From positions 3,472,001 through 3,536,000 of the forward strand of contig OZ017750.1 in the NCBI GenBank assembly GCA_963969365.1: DNA of 64,000 bases, given 5' to 3'. The translations under genes were made by a program, and so were the position numbers. Below the pieces are notes generated by a model. That model was not told the origin of the DNA, did not search any database, and saw only the letters and a program-made list of their open reading frames with translations. Of the stretch, positions 17,132 through 29,864 are shown in pieces; positions within the stretch are counted from its first letter, which is position 1, and each line of letters opens with the position of its first letter. The stretch is from Asterochloris sp. CNOR1 (Eukaryota > Chlorophyta > Trebouxiophyceae > Trebouxiales > Trebouxiaceae).

Positions 17132-20100
17132 TCATGCCCGTGCCTCCATGACTGTGACTGGCAGGGGCTGCTCATAGGGCTGCTCTGCTGAGTGGTGGAA
17201 GGCGTGGGCCTTGGGGTCCACCGGCGACTGGGGCGACTTCGGCGACAGAGACTCGTCGTCGCTGCTGCCTTGCTCCTCGTCCACCTGCTGCTTCATGGCC
17301 AGGTTGGCCACTGGCATGCAGGCCAGGAAGTTTAGCAAGCTCCACTCGCTGCCGCCGGTCTTGGGCATGCGCACATTCTCTCGCTCGGAGTCCCTCTCTA
17401 TGTCTGCGCTGTCCCGCCCGAGGGGCCGCGCCTTGGCAGACCTGCCCCTGTCAGTGCTGCTGCTGCGCCGGTGCAGCTTGGGGTGCGGCAGAGGCATTGA
17501 CTCTAACCCTCCCGGAGCGTGAAGCCAGATCCCTGCAGCATGAGAGCAGGTGATGTCAGCGCAGACAGTTGGGCAGCAAAATTGATTGCAAAGGGCGCAT
17601 CACACAGAAGCATGCACCAGCTGCAATGCATGAGCCAGCATACACCAGGTATGCACCCAGACTCAGCCGCAGCCATCTGTGATAAGGGTCGACAGGCTGT
17701 GCCTGATGGTGGCGTGTGAATGCTGTTGGCTCACCGGCGTTGTATCGCGCCACTGTGTGGTCAGCAAGGTTGAAGCGCAGCTTGAAGTGCCAGGGACGGT
17801 GGCGCAGGTGTATCTGGTCCTTCAAGATGTGCATGCAGTTGTCCACATGCTTGTAGCTGCACAGCAGGGGAGGTGAAGCCTTTAGGGTTGTGGCCAGCGC
17901 AGTCACTTGTCAGCAGGTGCTAGTCAACAGGGCCAGACCATGGAGAGCACACCCAGCAGCTCTCTGGACAAGGCAGCAGCGCTTGCTGAGCATGCCTGGA
18001 GATGTCAGGCAAACATCAGCCCTGACATGCCCCGATTCAAAAGTCCAGACATTGTTGCACCAAGGAAAAGGAAAAGGCTCTCATTTGCATTGTGTCGGAG
18101 AACTGCAAGGTTGGATGTCCTGAGATGCAAAAGCCGATGCAGTCTTGCACTGAGGGACAAAGAGAGGCTGTCACTTGCTTTGTGATGAAGTGATGCGAAG
18201 CTGGAGGCACTCACTTGAACGCGGGAGGCAGGGTAGGCACAGGGTCTGCGCCCTGGATGATCCGGTAGCTGGTGCCCACCAGAGTGTGGAAAGCCTTCTT
18301 GAAGACTGAGTTGCCCACCCTGCAGGTCAAACGGCTGAGTGGTAACCGGTTGCATTCTGGAGCTGCATGAGGGAGGGCACAGGGCCGCGCGACCTTGAGA
18401 AGGGCAGGCAAGCAACAGTAGGCTTGACATGGCTCATGGCAACATGCTGAGGCTAAAGGGCTGTGAATTGCATGTGCTAGCACAGCTGTTGAGGCAGCTC
18501 AGGTCAATAGCCTGCCCCATGATTGGTTGAGCAGCAGTGATCCTGTACAGGAGGAGGCAGCCTGCCAGAAGCGGGGCGCAGTAGGCTGCCATCATGCAGC
18601 TGCCATGTGCGGCCAGAAAGAGAGCAGCACTTTACCTTGGGCTGCCAAAAGTGATGCACCTCACGTCTGCCTGGGGGTACTCCAGAGCAGCCCAGGCAGC
18701 ACCTGCACACAGGCACAACAGCTGTTGCCTTCCACAACCCTTGAGGTCCAGGCAGTGGTCTTGTAAAGCAGGGGGGCATGGCCCACTTTTGCTGGAGCAG
18801 CAGGCAACAAGCAGGTGCAGCTGTTGGCCACTGGGACAGCAGCTAGGAGGTTGGCGCAAGTCAGATTGCAGTCTGCGTGGCCTTGGAGAATGCTGGCTCA
18901 TGCTGCTTGCCATAGAGGGCACCCACCTAGTGTTGCCAACGCTCCACCAAGACTGTGCCCACAACAGAGCACGCGATTTGGGACCGCTCCGCCCGATAGC
19001 TCCTTCAGCACCTCTGACAGGCTGTTCTCTGGGTCAGCAAGGGAACTCACGGCTGCAAACTGCTGCAGGAAGCCTGCACACGCATCAACATGTCTTGAGC
19101 CTACTGGACAGGTGCAGCAGGAATCCTGCACACACATTGGATGGTCTCACTGGGTCCATACTCTGGCAGCTGCTGCAGAAATATCGGTGCCCTGACTGCT
19201 GAGCCTTGAGGCCAAGCAAGACGTTTGCACTTGACAAGCTGGCGCTGCAGCACCCACCTACGTGCGCCTTGACCCCTGGGAACAGGTCCTGCAGGTAGTC
19301 AATGTTGCGACGCATGATCTTCACGTCCTGAAGCCCATCCTGCGCCGTGTCTGTGCCCCGAAAAGCAAAGACAGCAGTGCCCTCTGGCAGCCACCCCACG
19401 TGGACCTGCAGGTGTGACAATGACATGATAATAAGCATCGACTGCACATTCAGTGGCGGGGCAGGCAGAGCACTGGAGCGACTTCCAGCTGTGGTGCTGT
19501 TGTGGCCATTGATGGCCGCAAACAGATCGATGGCGCCATCAGACTTAGCCCCATGCAGCAAGGTACCAACTGCTGCTTCACACATGCTGCTGCTGGCCTG
19601 ATGTGCAGCATGCTGCTGTCAGTGCTCATCAGCACAGGTGGCTGCTTGCTGCTGCAGCATGCTGTTACAAGGACTCCACAGCACAGATCGCTCCTTGCTG
19701 ATGGGCTGAGGTATGTCATGCTGCTGTCACTCAACCTCAGCATACTAATGCTTGCTGCTGAGCCACGGTGCAGCAAGCTGCTGTCAGTGTTCCTCAGCGC
19801 ACAGCAGACCTCATGCTGCTGGGCTATGTGCAGAGAAACATCACGGCTGCTCACATGGCAGTCCTTGTTCTTCTTGTCCACCACTAGGCGGCTGTTGGTG
19901 ATGCCCGTCCGCTCCCTGAAGGTGGCTTCATCCCTGTAGGCCGCCGCAGCGATGACCACTGCCTGGCTGAGCTTGCCCACTGCCAGAATCTGCAGGCGCC
20001 AGTAGAGGGGAAGGTGAGCAGCCTTGCAGGGGCTGCAGCTGTTTCAGTCATCACAGTTTGGCTAAGCTTGCTCTTTGCCGGGCACCAGCAGGGGAAGGGC

Positions 20101-23100
20101 AAGCGGCCCCTGAGTATACTGTTGCTTGGCTGAGCTAGCCCATTGCTGACATCTGCAGGCAGCTGGCAGGGTTCGGTGAGCTGCCTTCACTGCCTGCAAG
20201 TGCTCTTACATGTACCACCGAGCACGCCCACTCCCAGGATCTGCAGGCATCAGCAACATAGTTGCCACACCGCATGGTCGCTGTGGGCTGTAGCCATGCA
20301 CTTGCATGGCCAGAAACCACAGTGGCTGCCTGTTACCCTTACACGAGGTGCCAATCAGCAGATGCAGCCGCCCTGAGAGCCTTCCACCGATGGCAGGCAG
20401 AGCACCTGCTGCACGTGCTGTTTTTGTCCCAGGCAGAGGGCAGGCAGCGGACTCCAGGCAGCCACTCCAGGCCCACCTTGGCCATGGAGTCCAACTGGTT
20501 CAGATCCACCTCCAGGTCCTCCTTGTCCAGCATGGAGAAGGCGCGCTTCAGCCACACCGAACCGCCGCCCTCGCCATCGGATGGGCCGATGCCTGCAGGC
20601 GGGAGCAATCATGAGCACTCTGAAGCGTCCCCTGCTGTCTTGAAAGGGGCCACTTGGCCCCGCTCCCAGGCAGCCAGCATGTGTCAGTGCACAGTGCACC
20701 CTCATGCAACTATTCCTTCATCTCAGAATCCTCTGCACTGCCACCCTGAGCTTAGGCACAGCACCTAGCAGTGTTTGTGCAGGTGCTGGCAGAGTGCAGA
20801 CTGGCAGCAGACAGCAGGTGCAGCAGTCTGAAGGCTACTGATGCTTTGCAACACTATGGGCATGCATGGTGGTACTGGCAGCAGTGACACCGCTTGCTTC
20901 GCACAAGGGAGCACTCCATTCAACTCTGTGCCATCGGTGGCGTGGGAGCACATAGATAGGGGTGTGCTCTACGTGCATGGCAGGGGCAATGAAGGCGACC
21001 AACAATGTTTTGTTGGGATCTCAGAGTGCAGACGACTTGCTGCTGAGCATGGCAACGCCAAGCTGTAGCCACGCCCTGGCAGCAGAGCAAGGTGGCTGAC
21101 TGCCTTGGCCTGAGGTCAAGCTGTAGACTCCATGATGTCTTCAGCAGACTTGCTCCTGCACAAACGCGGCTTCGCTCACCTGCATTCATGCCGCCGGTGG
21201 CCTCGTCCACCACCCCGGCCACCACATTGCGGGCGGCGCTGTTGCCCAGGGCCCCCGAGCCCTGGGACTTGGTCTGCTGCAGCGTGGGGCGGTGGTCCCA
21301 CTGCTCCCCACCCTCAGCTGCTGGGCCGGGCCCCTCAGCGCCTGTTGCAGCTGCATCAACGGCAGCCTCACCCCCATTGGCCTCGCTCCCATTTGCCTCG
21401 CTCCCATTTGCCTTGCCTGCAGAAGAGGGCACATCAGAGCTGAATGTGTCACAGCCTGAGAGCTGAGGAGGGAGCAGCGAGAGCGGCGGCCATCCAAAGC
21501 TGCGGTGCTTCCAAGAAGCATGTGGCTGTCCTGAAATGGCGTCACAGAGCTCTGGACTGCGGACAGCCTGACCCACACTGCTATGCGTGCAGCATCACCT
21601 ATCACAAGAGATGCTTGAGCGGCCATAGTGTCCTGCAGCAGACGCCCACTGCTGCTGCCCAGTCTGTGCTGCAGTCCATGCAGCATGTGTCTGCAGTGAT
21701 GGAGGCCTGGACGGCTCAGTTGCAGCAGATGCCTGCTGCTGCTGCCCCTCCTGTGCTGCAGTCCATGCGACATGTGCATATTTCTTGAAAAGCTGAAATG
21801 GCCAATGTCACCTGCAGCACGCTGCTGCTTCTGCCGGAAGTACTCTGCCTTGATCTCGCGGAGGCGACTGGCCTCGGCCTCTGTGCCCAGCAGTGATGCG
21901 TGCAGGAAGGCCTGCCCCAGCTCTGCCATCTGCGCCTCACTGCACTTGGGGCTCTGCACACAGCCAAGGCCTCACGTCAGCACCCAACAGTGGATTGCAG
22001 GTTGTGCCACAAGCCTGGGCACCTGACGCTCAGCCTAGGGCCCGGCAAGCCTCTCTTGACGCTGCTTCACTGTCCAAGGGTACACCAGCTCCCACACCTG
22101 TCGGCTTGACGACCAACAGCCTGTCACTGCCCAATCCACTGCAAGTGGTTGAGTCGGTGTCAAACTGATGGCTTCCTGCCCAGAAGACAAGAAATGGCGG
22201 GAGCTGCACCTCAGAGCCACCAGCGACCACGGCATACCCGCCAAGATCTCGTCATGGTGGCCGAGCTGGTGCTGTGCAGCTCCATTCGATGCTGGCTGCA
22301 TGCCAAGCAGATGCGGAACAAGCGCAGTCGCACCTCAGCGCCATCCGCGACCTTGTCACTCCCCTCGGCTGCCTGCACCATCTGCTGCTCGTCCGACACC
22401 TGCTGGGGGGCGGCAGGCGCGGTCCACCCCATGCGCCTCTTCATGTCCTCCAAGATGGCCGCTGGGCTGGTCTTCTCCAGGGCCGCGCTGCCAGACTCAG
22501 CCGCCTGTCCTGGCTCAGAGGTTGAGGCCTCCTGTGACGATGCCTGCCTGCTGGGCACAGGTGGACTGGGCTCAGCATGCAATTTGAGCATGCACAACAG
22601 CAGCTTTGAAAGGATTGAAGGCACCAGGGTAGGTTGGGCCCAACATGCACTGAGGGAGTGATGAAAGCCAGCCTGACAGAGCAGGACATGGAGGGCCTGG
22701 ACTCAACGTCTGCTGCAGCATCAACAACAGCACAGTTGACAGCAACATGACGCAGGGGGACACGTCGCTGATCATGCACTGTGAGCAACCAGGTACCGCA
22801 CCCAGGTACACGCAGGCGCTGAGAACACGCCAAGGCATCGATGACGGAGAGCTGGACAGCATGGACCACACAGGTACATGCAGGGGCACATGGCTGAGCA
22901 AGGCACATACCCACTTGCAGCTCGCACAGTCAGGCAGGTGGCTGGTGCTGCGTGGCATAGCGTGCCCTCCCTGAGCAGGGCGCGCCACTCCTTCTGCACC
23001 TTCAATGCACGCTCCCAGTGGCTCACCTGGCGGCCAGCTTCCTCTGGCGCTCCTCATCCTCCAGCTGCTCCCGCACAGCCTGCACAGCACAGAGCATGGC

Positions 23101-26100
23101 AGTCTGAATGTGGATACATAGATCTGGAGGGGCAGCAATTGGCAGACTGTGCAGTCACACAGTCAGCGTCGGCAACTCGAAGCTGGATGAGCACAATGCA
23201 CTGTTACAAAGACTGCACCGCCCTTGAACGCAGCTGGTGCAGCGCCAGCTCCATACCAGGTCTAGGAGTGGAATGCATAGGCTCAGGGCGTGGCCACCTA
23301 CCAGTCACGTGACAAGCCAGTAGTCAGCAGCATGCTCCGCCTGATGCCTGCTGCTTTACCTGATAGAGGCCATTGTCTCGGATGTCTGGGTGATTGAGGT
23401 GCAGCTTGGGCATCACTGACACCTCTACTGCCATTGGCTGCTTGGAAGAGGCCGCCTTGTGCTGCTCGTTGTAGGCCTTGTCCAGGTGCTCTCCAAAGGA
23501 CGGGCCAAGCTCCATGTCATCGCCAGCTAGCTTCATATAGCACGTAGCAAAAGTGCTGTACAGGGAGCCTGCAGCCAGTAAGCAAGAGGAGGGTGCTGAG
23601 CAGGCCAGCATTGCCAGCGACCAGTTGCAGTGCAGAAGCAACTCCCAGCAATGACAGCAGCTGGGCAGCTGCGTGTGCGGCCAGACGCCTTCAGCAGACC
23701 CAAGGGGAGCCTTTAGACTCTAGAGGGCCTTGACACCAAAGCACCAGGTGCATCCTGGCCCCTCGGACCCACTGCGGCATCCCTCAGGTCATCAGCACAG
23801 CGCAGGAGGCATTGGCGTGCAAAAAGCAAATACCCACCTGGAGTGTCAGCTGCCAGCCGGAGGTCAGCTGTGCGCGTGACCACCAGCATCTCACAGGCCA
23901 CTGAAAAGGGGACGCTTCAACCTACTGCAGAGGTGTGCAACCCCTTGCGGGACACATCCTGCTCCACACTTTGCTGCCTTAAATCACTCCTTTGAGCAGC
24001 ATGCCCGATTTGCCTGAGTGTCCCTCTTCTGGGGACACGCGCGGCTCTACAATCCTCAGCTGACCTCGTTCAACCTGTGAGGGCCAGGCCCCACTGCCTG
24101 CTGGCCTAGCCGCTTCGCGCTCAAAGCTCACCTCCCAGAGCGCCTTTGCATGTGAAAGCCCCTTGTCAGGAGACACACACAGCTGCGCAAGTCTCTGCTG
24201 CCTGCCATCAATCCTGTAAGGCCCACCCTCCCCTGCATGTTGTCCTCAGCTAGCCCCGGTGGGGCCAGAGCTCACCTCCCAGAGCGCGGTCGCGCTCAAA
24301 GTGCCGCAGGCACACCGCGTGGACGGCCTCCGCATATCGCTCAAAAGCGTGGTCAGCGATGGTTGTGTTCAGCTTGGCAGAGGCAGGCCCCTCCCCTGGC
24401 TGCATCTCCCCGTCGCGGACATAAACGGCGCCATGGACGTGCCTCAGGAAGGCGCTGCGCACCGACATGCCGGCAGGGATTGAGTCTTTGCGATAGATCA
24501 CCCGGTAGCTCATTGCCACCAGCCACCTGCAGGGTTCAGGCAGAAGGGGTTGAAGTGATGGCCGCCACCAACCACCTGCAGGGATGAGGCGCGGGGGTGA
24601 AAGGGTGTGCAGTTGGGTTCTGGCTTCAAGGGCAAGCGTGTGGGCTTGTGATGCCAGCCACCTGCACCCTCAGGTCTGGACACTGTGAGAAGCTGGCTGT
24701 CACGGCATGTCCATGGGCTCAAAGTCACGAGTCACTTGTGCAAAGGGTGTTGGCAGTGAGCTGCTTGCTGTGAGGGAATGCCTCTGAGCTCATTGCCATC
24801 AGCTCCCAACACTGATAAGCCAAAAGAGGGTCGTTGTTCATGTTTTGGAATGATGGGTTTGAGGCCAAGGCAGTCAGATCTTGCATGCAGTGATGCAAGG
24901 ACCATTGTGTGGTCACACTAAGGCCATGGCCACCACTTATATGCAGTCTCACGTCAGGAGACTGACATGCTGCAGTCTGGGCCACATCCAGGCATGCATA
25001 ACTGCCCTGGCAGAGCGCCTGCAGACAGCGGGGTGCATGTGCAAACCCCTGGCTGTGGGTGCTGCATATGGGAGGACTGCAAGCAGCGCACCGAGGCACC
25101 TAGGAGAAGCTGCCGGAACCCTGCAGACTGTGCAAGACAAGGGACCTGAGTGGCTTGCCTGAAGACCTCTGTGAAGGCCGCATTGCCAACTTTGGGGCTG
25201 CCGAAGGTGATGCAGCGCACATCTGCGGTGGGACACTGCAGTGCCATCCACAGCGCTGTCACAGTGGCTGCGGCTGCCCCGCTGCAGTAGCCCGAGCAGA
25301 AGACCTTGCGGGGTGTCACGCCCCCTGCAGAGCAGTAGTGAGCACCTGCTTGTGGCCAACCAGCCACAGCACATGAATGCTGATGCAGGGCTGTGACGAT
25401 GCCCAAGACTAGCAGCTAGACCAGATCATCTGACTTGCCTCCACAGTATCAGCAACAGCTGCATATGACCAGCCACCATGAACCAAGTGGACCCTTGCGC
25501 CCCCACCTGACACAAACATAATGGCAGCAGACACAGCTTGCACAAGCAGCCTGTGCCAGAGCATAAGCAGCTGCGGCAGGCCAGACCGTGACGGCTCAGC
25601 TCTCGACCCTCAACCAAAGCACCAGGCTCACGGCAGTGCGGCCGGATGGCCTCCATTGGCTGGCTGGACATGTGCAGGTGAACATGTCCTCTCTTGCCTG
25701 AATAGCCTGTGCCAGAAGATGGACAGCTGCAGAGGCGAGCCCACAGAGCGAGCCACAGAGGGCTCTGACAGTGGCCCCCAGACACACAGGCGCGCCGCAA
25801 TAACACAGGCAGATGGAGTACAACAGCTGGCTGGACATGTGAAGGTAAATCGGCCGCACCTGTTGCAGCCTTGATGCAGTCGGCCAGGTTCCTGTGGTTC
25901 TCATCCCTCAAGCTGTCAAACATGTCCAGGAAGACCGTCACAATCTCAGCGCCCGGCCAGACGCCAGCCAGCCACTTGGGCTGCATCGTCTCTGTCTGCA
26001 CTTTCATGGACTCCTTGCAGGCACCCTGCAGCAGGGCACAGCATTGTTTCTGGTACCTGCTCACCCTTGTGCAGCTTGCTGATCAGTAGCTCCAGGAGGC

Positions 26101-27612
26101 CAGGCTGATGCAGAGAGAGCACGGCGGCAAAGCCAGACGCAGCTGTGCACGGCAGCGCCGGCAGACTCCTGTGCTTGCCATGCATAGATGCTGACATGCA
26201 CGTCGCACAGCTCTGGGATGTGAGTGAAGCGCTCTCTGCTGTGTGCAGAGGGCTGCTGTGCATGGCAGCGCTTGCCTACTGCACTGCCTGCCATGCAGGT
26301 CAGCATGCCGCACAGCTCTGTACTGATGGTGAGGCAGCAAACAGCAGAACTGTGCCGGAGATGCTTGCCTTCATCGCCATTGCCAGCATGCTTTTTTCCT
26401 TGAAGTAGGCCATGTGCAGCTCCATGCCGTGCTTCCCTGCAGGGCAGGCGCTGCGCATCGAGCAGGGCATCCACAGAGCACACATGCCCCAGTCTAGTTG
26501 CTGGCCATGTGCAGCTCCAGGCCATGCCTTTCAGCAATGAAGGCGCAGCACATCAGGCAGGGCAATTCCTTAGCCCTCCAGAACACGCAGGGGCGTTCCT
26601 CATGCACAGGTGCGCCATCCAACTGCTCGTCAACTCAAGGGCGATCAGCTTCATGCAAGCCAGGTGCTGCGCGAAAACAGAAATTCCCTGGACTGATCTG
26701 CGACTGACGTTTCATCCAAGCTCAGTGCGAAGCAAGTGCTGCACTTGTGTGCGCGGAGAGGAGCATGCGTGCCGGGCCATTGATGCAGTGCAGAAAGCAT
26801 CTGTTGTTGCTTGCTTGCTGGGTGACCTGGCAGCACAGGCATGTCACAAGAGGGGGGCCACCATGGCCTGCATCTCAACATAAATTGGCAGACACGGCAA
26901 GACACCGTCTGCATGAGCTCACCTTTCAACACCAAGGTGCGCCGCCCGAAGCCCTTCTGCCGCTCGATACACAGCTTCAAGGCTATCAGCGTCGGCTTGA
27001 TCTTGGCGAGCACTGGGGAAGCAAGCTGCTCTAGCTGGCCTGCAGTCCATCAGCGCAGCATTGTGCTGTGTTTCGGCAGCATGTTGGCAGCTTCCGCTGC
27101 CACAGTTGGTGCCTGTGGCCTGGTAACATCTGCCGGCAGCTGCCACCAGGCCGTGTTGCCATGGCAACCATGTTGAAGGCCTGGCGAGCCGGGTTTGCTC
27201 AAGGCCTTGCGAGCTGGGCTACACAGGAATCAAGAAGCTGAGACAGTAGGTGTGCCTCCATGGACCAGACGGCCTGATCTTCTGCGCACCAGCCGTGCAG
27301 TGGCTAGCATCTGAATGCACAGATTACACCCCACGTGCATCCTCACATGAGGGAATCCAGACTCACCAAGAGGTTCATCCTCTTGCACTGTTGAAAGCGC
27401 TGTGCTAGCCATGCCTGCTTGGCGTCAGTCTTCGGCGACAAGCACGATGAACAGAACTTCACACTGAACGAGGACTTTCCCCCTTCTTGGGTCCAAACAA
27501 GGGCGAGGCACGCTGGGCAAAGATGCCGCAAGTCTGCGTCAAGCTGACTCCGTTCTCGTCTGTGGAGTTTTTCTGTGCTAAGACTTTTCGGGGCTGACAT
27601 GAGGCAAGACAT
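17132..27612 (-). CDS. Two-domain class 3 lipase (copy A)
   Basis: Predicted alpha/beta hydrolase acting on acylglycerols or polar lipids. Exons (complement): 27612-27367, one unresolved small exon, 27039-26923, 26436-26369, 26104-26057, 26025-25860, 25324-25159, 24526-24276, 23900-23838, 23568-23360, 23079-23027, 22547-22334, 21953-21812, 21416-21180, 20592-20477, 19989-19855, 19405-19258, 19073-18927, 18702-18636, 18319-18215, 17856-17735, 17532-17132; about 1,075 aa. Exon 1 carries a CPAC...CSSC zinc-ribbon-like pair. Domain 1 (about 190-330) has GYCSGAAAA where a lipase has GHSLGGALA, then ITFGSPKVGNAAF, a KDSIP acid motif and ADHAFERY. Domain 2 (about 700-930) has CGHSLGGALA, ITFGSPRVGN, GADPVPTLPP and ADHTVARY, a complete Ser-Asp-His set. 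An Ala/Gly/Glu-rich linker joins them. The tail is acidic with SP motifs. Introns at 25158 and 26368 start with GC. No signal peptide was recognised. Confidence 0.85.
26486..26530 (-). repeat. Decayed duplicate of a lipase exon inside the intron (copy A)
   Basis: On the minus strand the stretch GGAGCTGCACATGGCC repeats the core of the nearby exon 26436-26369, which encodes MELHMAYFKEK. It sits just upstream in the preceding intron. The same relic is found in copy B at about 38,915-38,960, so it predates the segmental duplication. Confidence 0.55.
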
Positions 27613-27650
27613 CCTACCTGACACTCCTGAGTACCCGGCCTGTGAGCAGC
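27613..27650. promoter_or_regulatory. 38-bp head-to-head spacer, lipase A / LRR-A
   Basis: Only 38 bases separate the two outward-facing start codons (27612 minus, 27651 plus). If both starts are right, the transcripts must overlap at their 5' ends or both genes need an upstream non-coding exon. The same arrangement, with 50 bases, is kept in copy B. Confidence 0.5.
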
Positions 27651-29378
27651 ATGGACGAGAACACAGATCAGGGCAGCTGCTCAGATCAAGGTGTGCTGGT
27701 GTCGCGTCTGGGAACCGTTCATCTGCTGTGTGAAGTGCGCCCTTCAGCCAGTGATGAGGTAGCTCTTGCTCCTTCTACCTGCCGATGTGGTCACAGTGTT
27801 GCTGCACACAGCAAGGTCAGCCATGCCAACCTGTGTCTGTGCTGTTGCAGACTCTTGGCCTCCCCACAGACATATTCCAGGCTGTGCTTGCCAAGTCAGT
27901 GCAGCAGCGCGGCACTGCATCAAGCCTGAGGCTCAGCAGCCGCAGCTTGGCACATGGGTGTGGAGCAGCATTGGTGACAGGCAAGGTGGCGCGCCAAGCA
28001 CAGATTCTTCCTCCTTCCCAGAGATTCCCAGGATGCTCTGCATACCCCCAAGCTCCGGGTTGATCTGCTGTCCCCTTGAACTGCAGGCACCTTCCACCTC
28101 AGACCACCGCACCTGCATGGCCCGCACGGAGAGCTTCAGTGCTGGCTATGGCAAGTGGGCATCCTACAGCGCGCCTTTCCCAACAGCACCCTTAGAATGG
28201 ACAACGTGGTTCGGACAGCAGATGCGGCAAGCATCCATCAACTGCTCAACTGCACTGAGCTCAGGGACGTCACTATCTGCCCCACATCAAAGCCAGTCAG
28301 GCGTGCCAGGCAGTGGCAAGCACTTGCCGCTCTGGACAGGCTACATGGCGGTCGCCTGCAGCTCCGGGTGTCGGCACACGCCTTCCGGATGCTGGCGGCA
28401 GAGCCTGCGCTGGCCGCTCACGTCTCACAGGCGACACTGGCATGGGGCGCAGGTGCCGGCAGCAGCTTGGCGGACCAGGTCAGCAGCTTGAGCAGCCTCA
28501 CCAAGCTGACGCTGCGCAACCGGGACTCACCGCTGGGGGCAGCAGGCATGCTGGACGCCCTGCGGCAGCTGTCAGCGCTGCAGTCCCTGCACTGCCTGGC
28601 CAGTGCCATGCGGATGCTGCTGGTCAATTCAGTCCCCAGCAGCTGGCCACTGCTGACAACACTGCAGCTCAGAGACTTCATATGCGAGCCTCAACCACTG
28701 AACTGGTCCCTTGTGGAGCAGCAGTGCCCCCAGCTGCAGGAACTGACCATGTACGAAGCTGTCCCACTGTGCCTGACCGCCCTGACCAGCCTGACCTGCC
28801 ATCACTGGGAGCCTCGAGACACAGACAGCTTGCAGTGCTCTCGGCTGGGCCACCTCCATGTGCTGTGGAGTTTAGATCTCAAAGTGTTGCCTAGCACACT
28901 AACAAGCCTCTCCCTGCACCATGGTGGTAGACACCCCTTGCACCACATCCCAGATCAGCACCTGAGCAGCCAGCAGTGCCTGGTGCACATTAGTTTTACG
29001 TCTGTGTTGTGGGACCTTTCAGACATTCCAGGGCTGATTCCAGCCATTCAGCGCCCTGCTCTATCCCCTTCTGTGACATCTGTTCAGCTCTGCATTCGCC
29101 CACAAGCCCTCATCCTGCCAGACATGAATGGCAGCATGGCGAGGCAACACTTTCATCATCTTGTTGCATGGTTTCCACACCTGCAGCGCTTACATATTCA
29201 CTTGCCCAGCGGGCACGTATCAGGGGAGCTTTTGATATCAGCTGAATGGCTCCCAGCACACTGCAGACTTGTCGTCACTCACAACCTGACATGCCCGGTC
29301 CGTGTTGTGAAGTATCCCTCTGGCTGCTTGTCGCTTCCCCTGGCGTCACGCCCTGTTGATGAATGGAGAAGCTATTAG
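27651..29378 (+). CDS. F-box/LRR-like protein (copy A)
   Basis: Three exons: 27651-27758, 27851-27980, 28087-29378; 509 aa. Residues about 37-78 (LGLPTDIFQAVLAKSV, then SLRLSSRSLAHGC) resemble an F-box. The remainder is leucine-rich with irregular repeats such as LTKLTLRNRDS and LRQLSALQSLHCL. F-box/LRR proteins usually act as substrate receptors of SCF ubiquitin ligases; that role is inferred only. Intron 2 starts with GC (27981-27982, GTGACAG|GCAAGG); a GT site five bases on would put exon 3 in the wrong frame. Copies B and C lie at 36,260-37,996 and 49,126-50,875. Only copy A keeps a single uninterrupted frame, so it is probably the working gene. Confidence 0.75.
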
Positions 29379-29864
29379 CATGGAGGCCTGTTGATGCGCC
29401 TGCCTGACACACTGTCTAACATGATATATCCAATTGGCTTGCTGCATGCAGCAAACAGTCAAAGTAAAAGCATTTGCTTGCCACCTTCTCGAATGGTGAC
29501 TTCCCTTCAGAGAATAATTCATTCACAAGAACTGCACAGCCATGAATTTGAAGCAACAAACACAGTCAGAACAAATCAAATGGACTGGGGACAGGGGGTC
29601 AACAATCTGGGTGGCATATACAGCATATGTGAGCAGTTGGTGTCAGTCACAAAAGGGTCTAATGCCACAGGTGGCTGCCTGCTCTTTAATGACGTCGTGA
29701 AGCTGCCTCCTGGTGGAGTTCATCAGTTGACCTTCTGGGCCTTTGAATTCATCAACTGCTCAATGTCCTTCCTAAGCAACACCTGGATGGTCACAAACAC
29801 CTTTGCAATGCCAGTGCCACAGGCGATGCATCTCCAGGTAAGAAGGTGCAACAAGCCAACCTAC
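29379..29864. other. Convergent 3' region between LRR-A and the b561 gene
   Basis: About 490 bp with no convincing exon. It marks the inner edge of arm A of the inverted duplication. Beyond the LRR 3' end I see no match to the region next to LRR-B. Confidence 0.4.
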
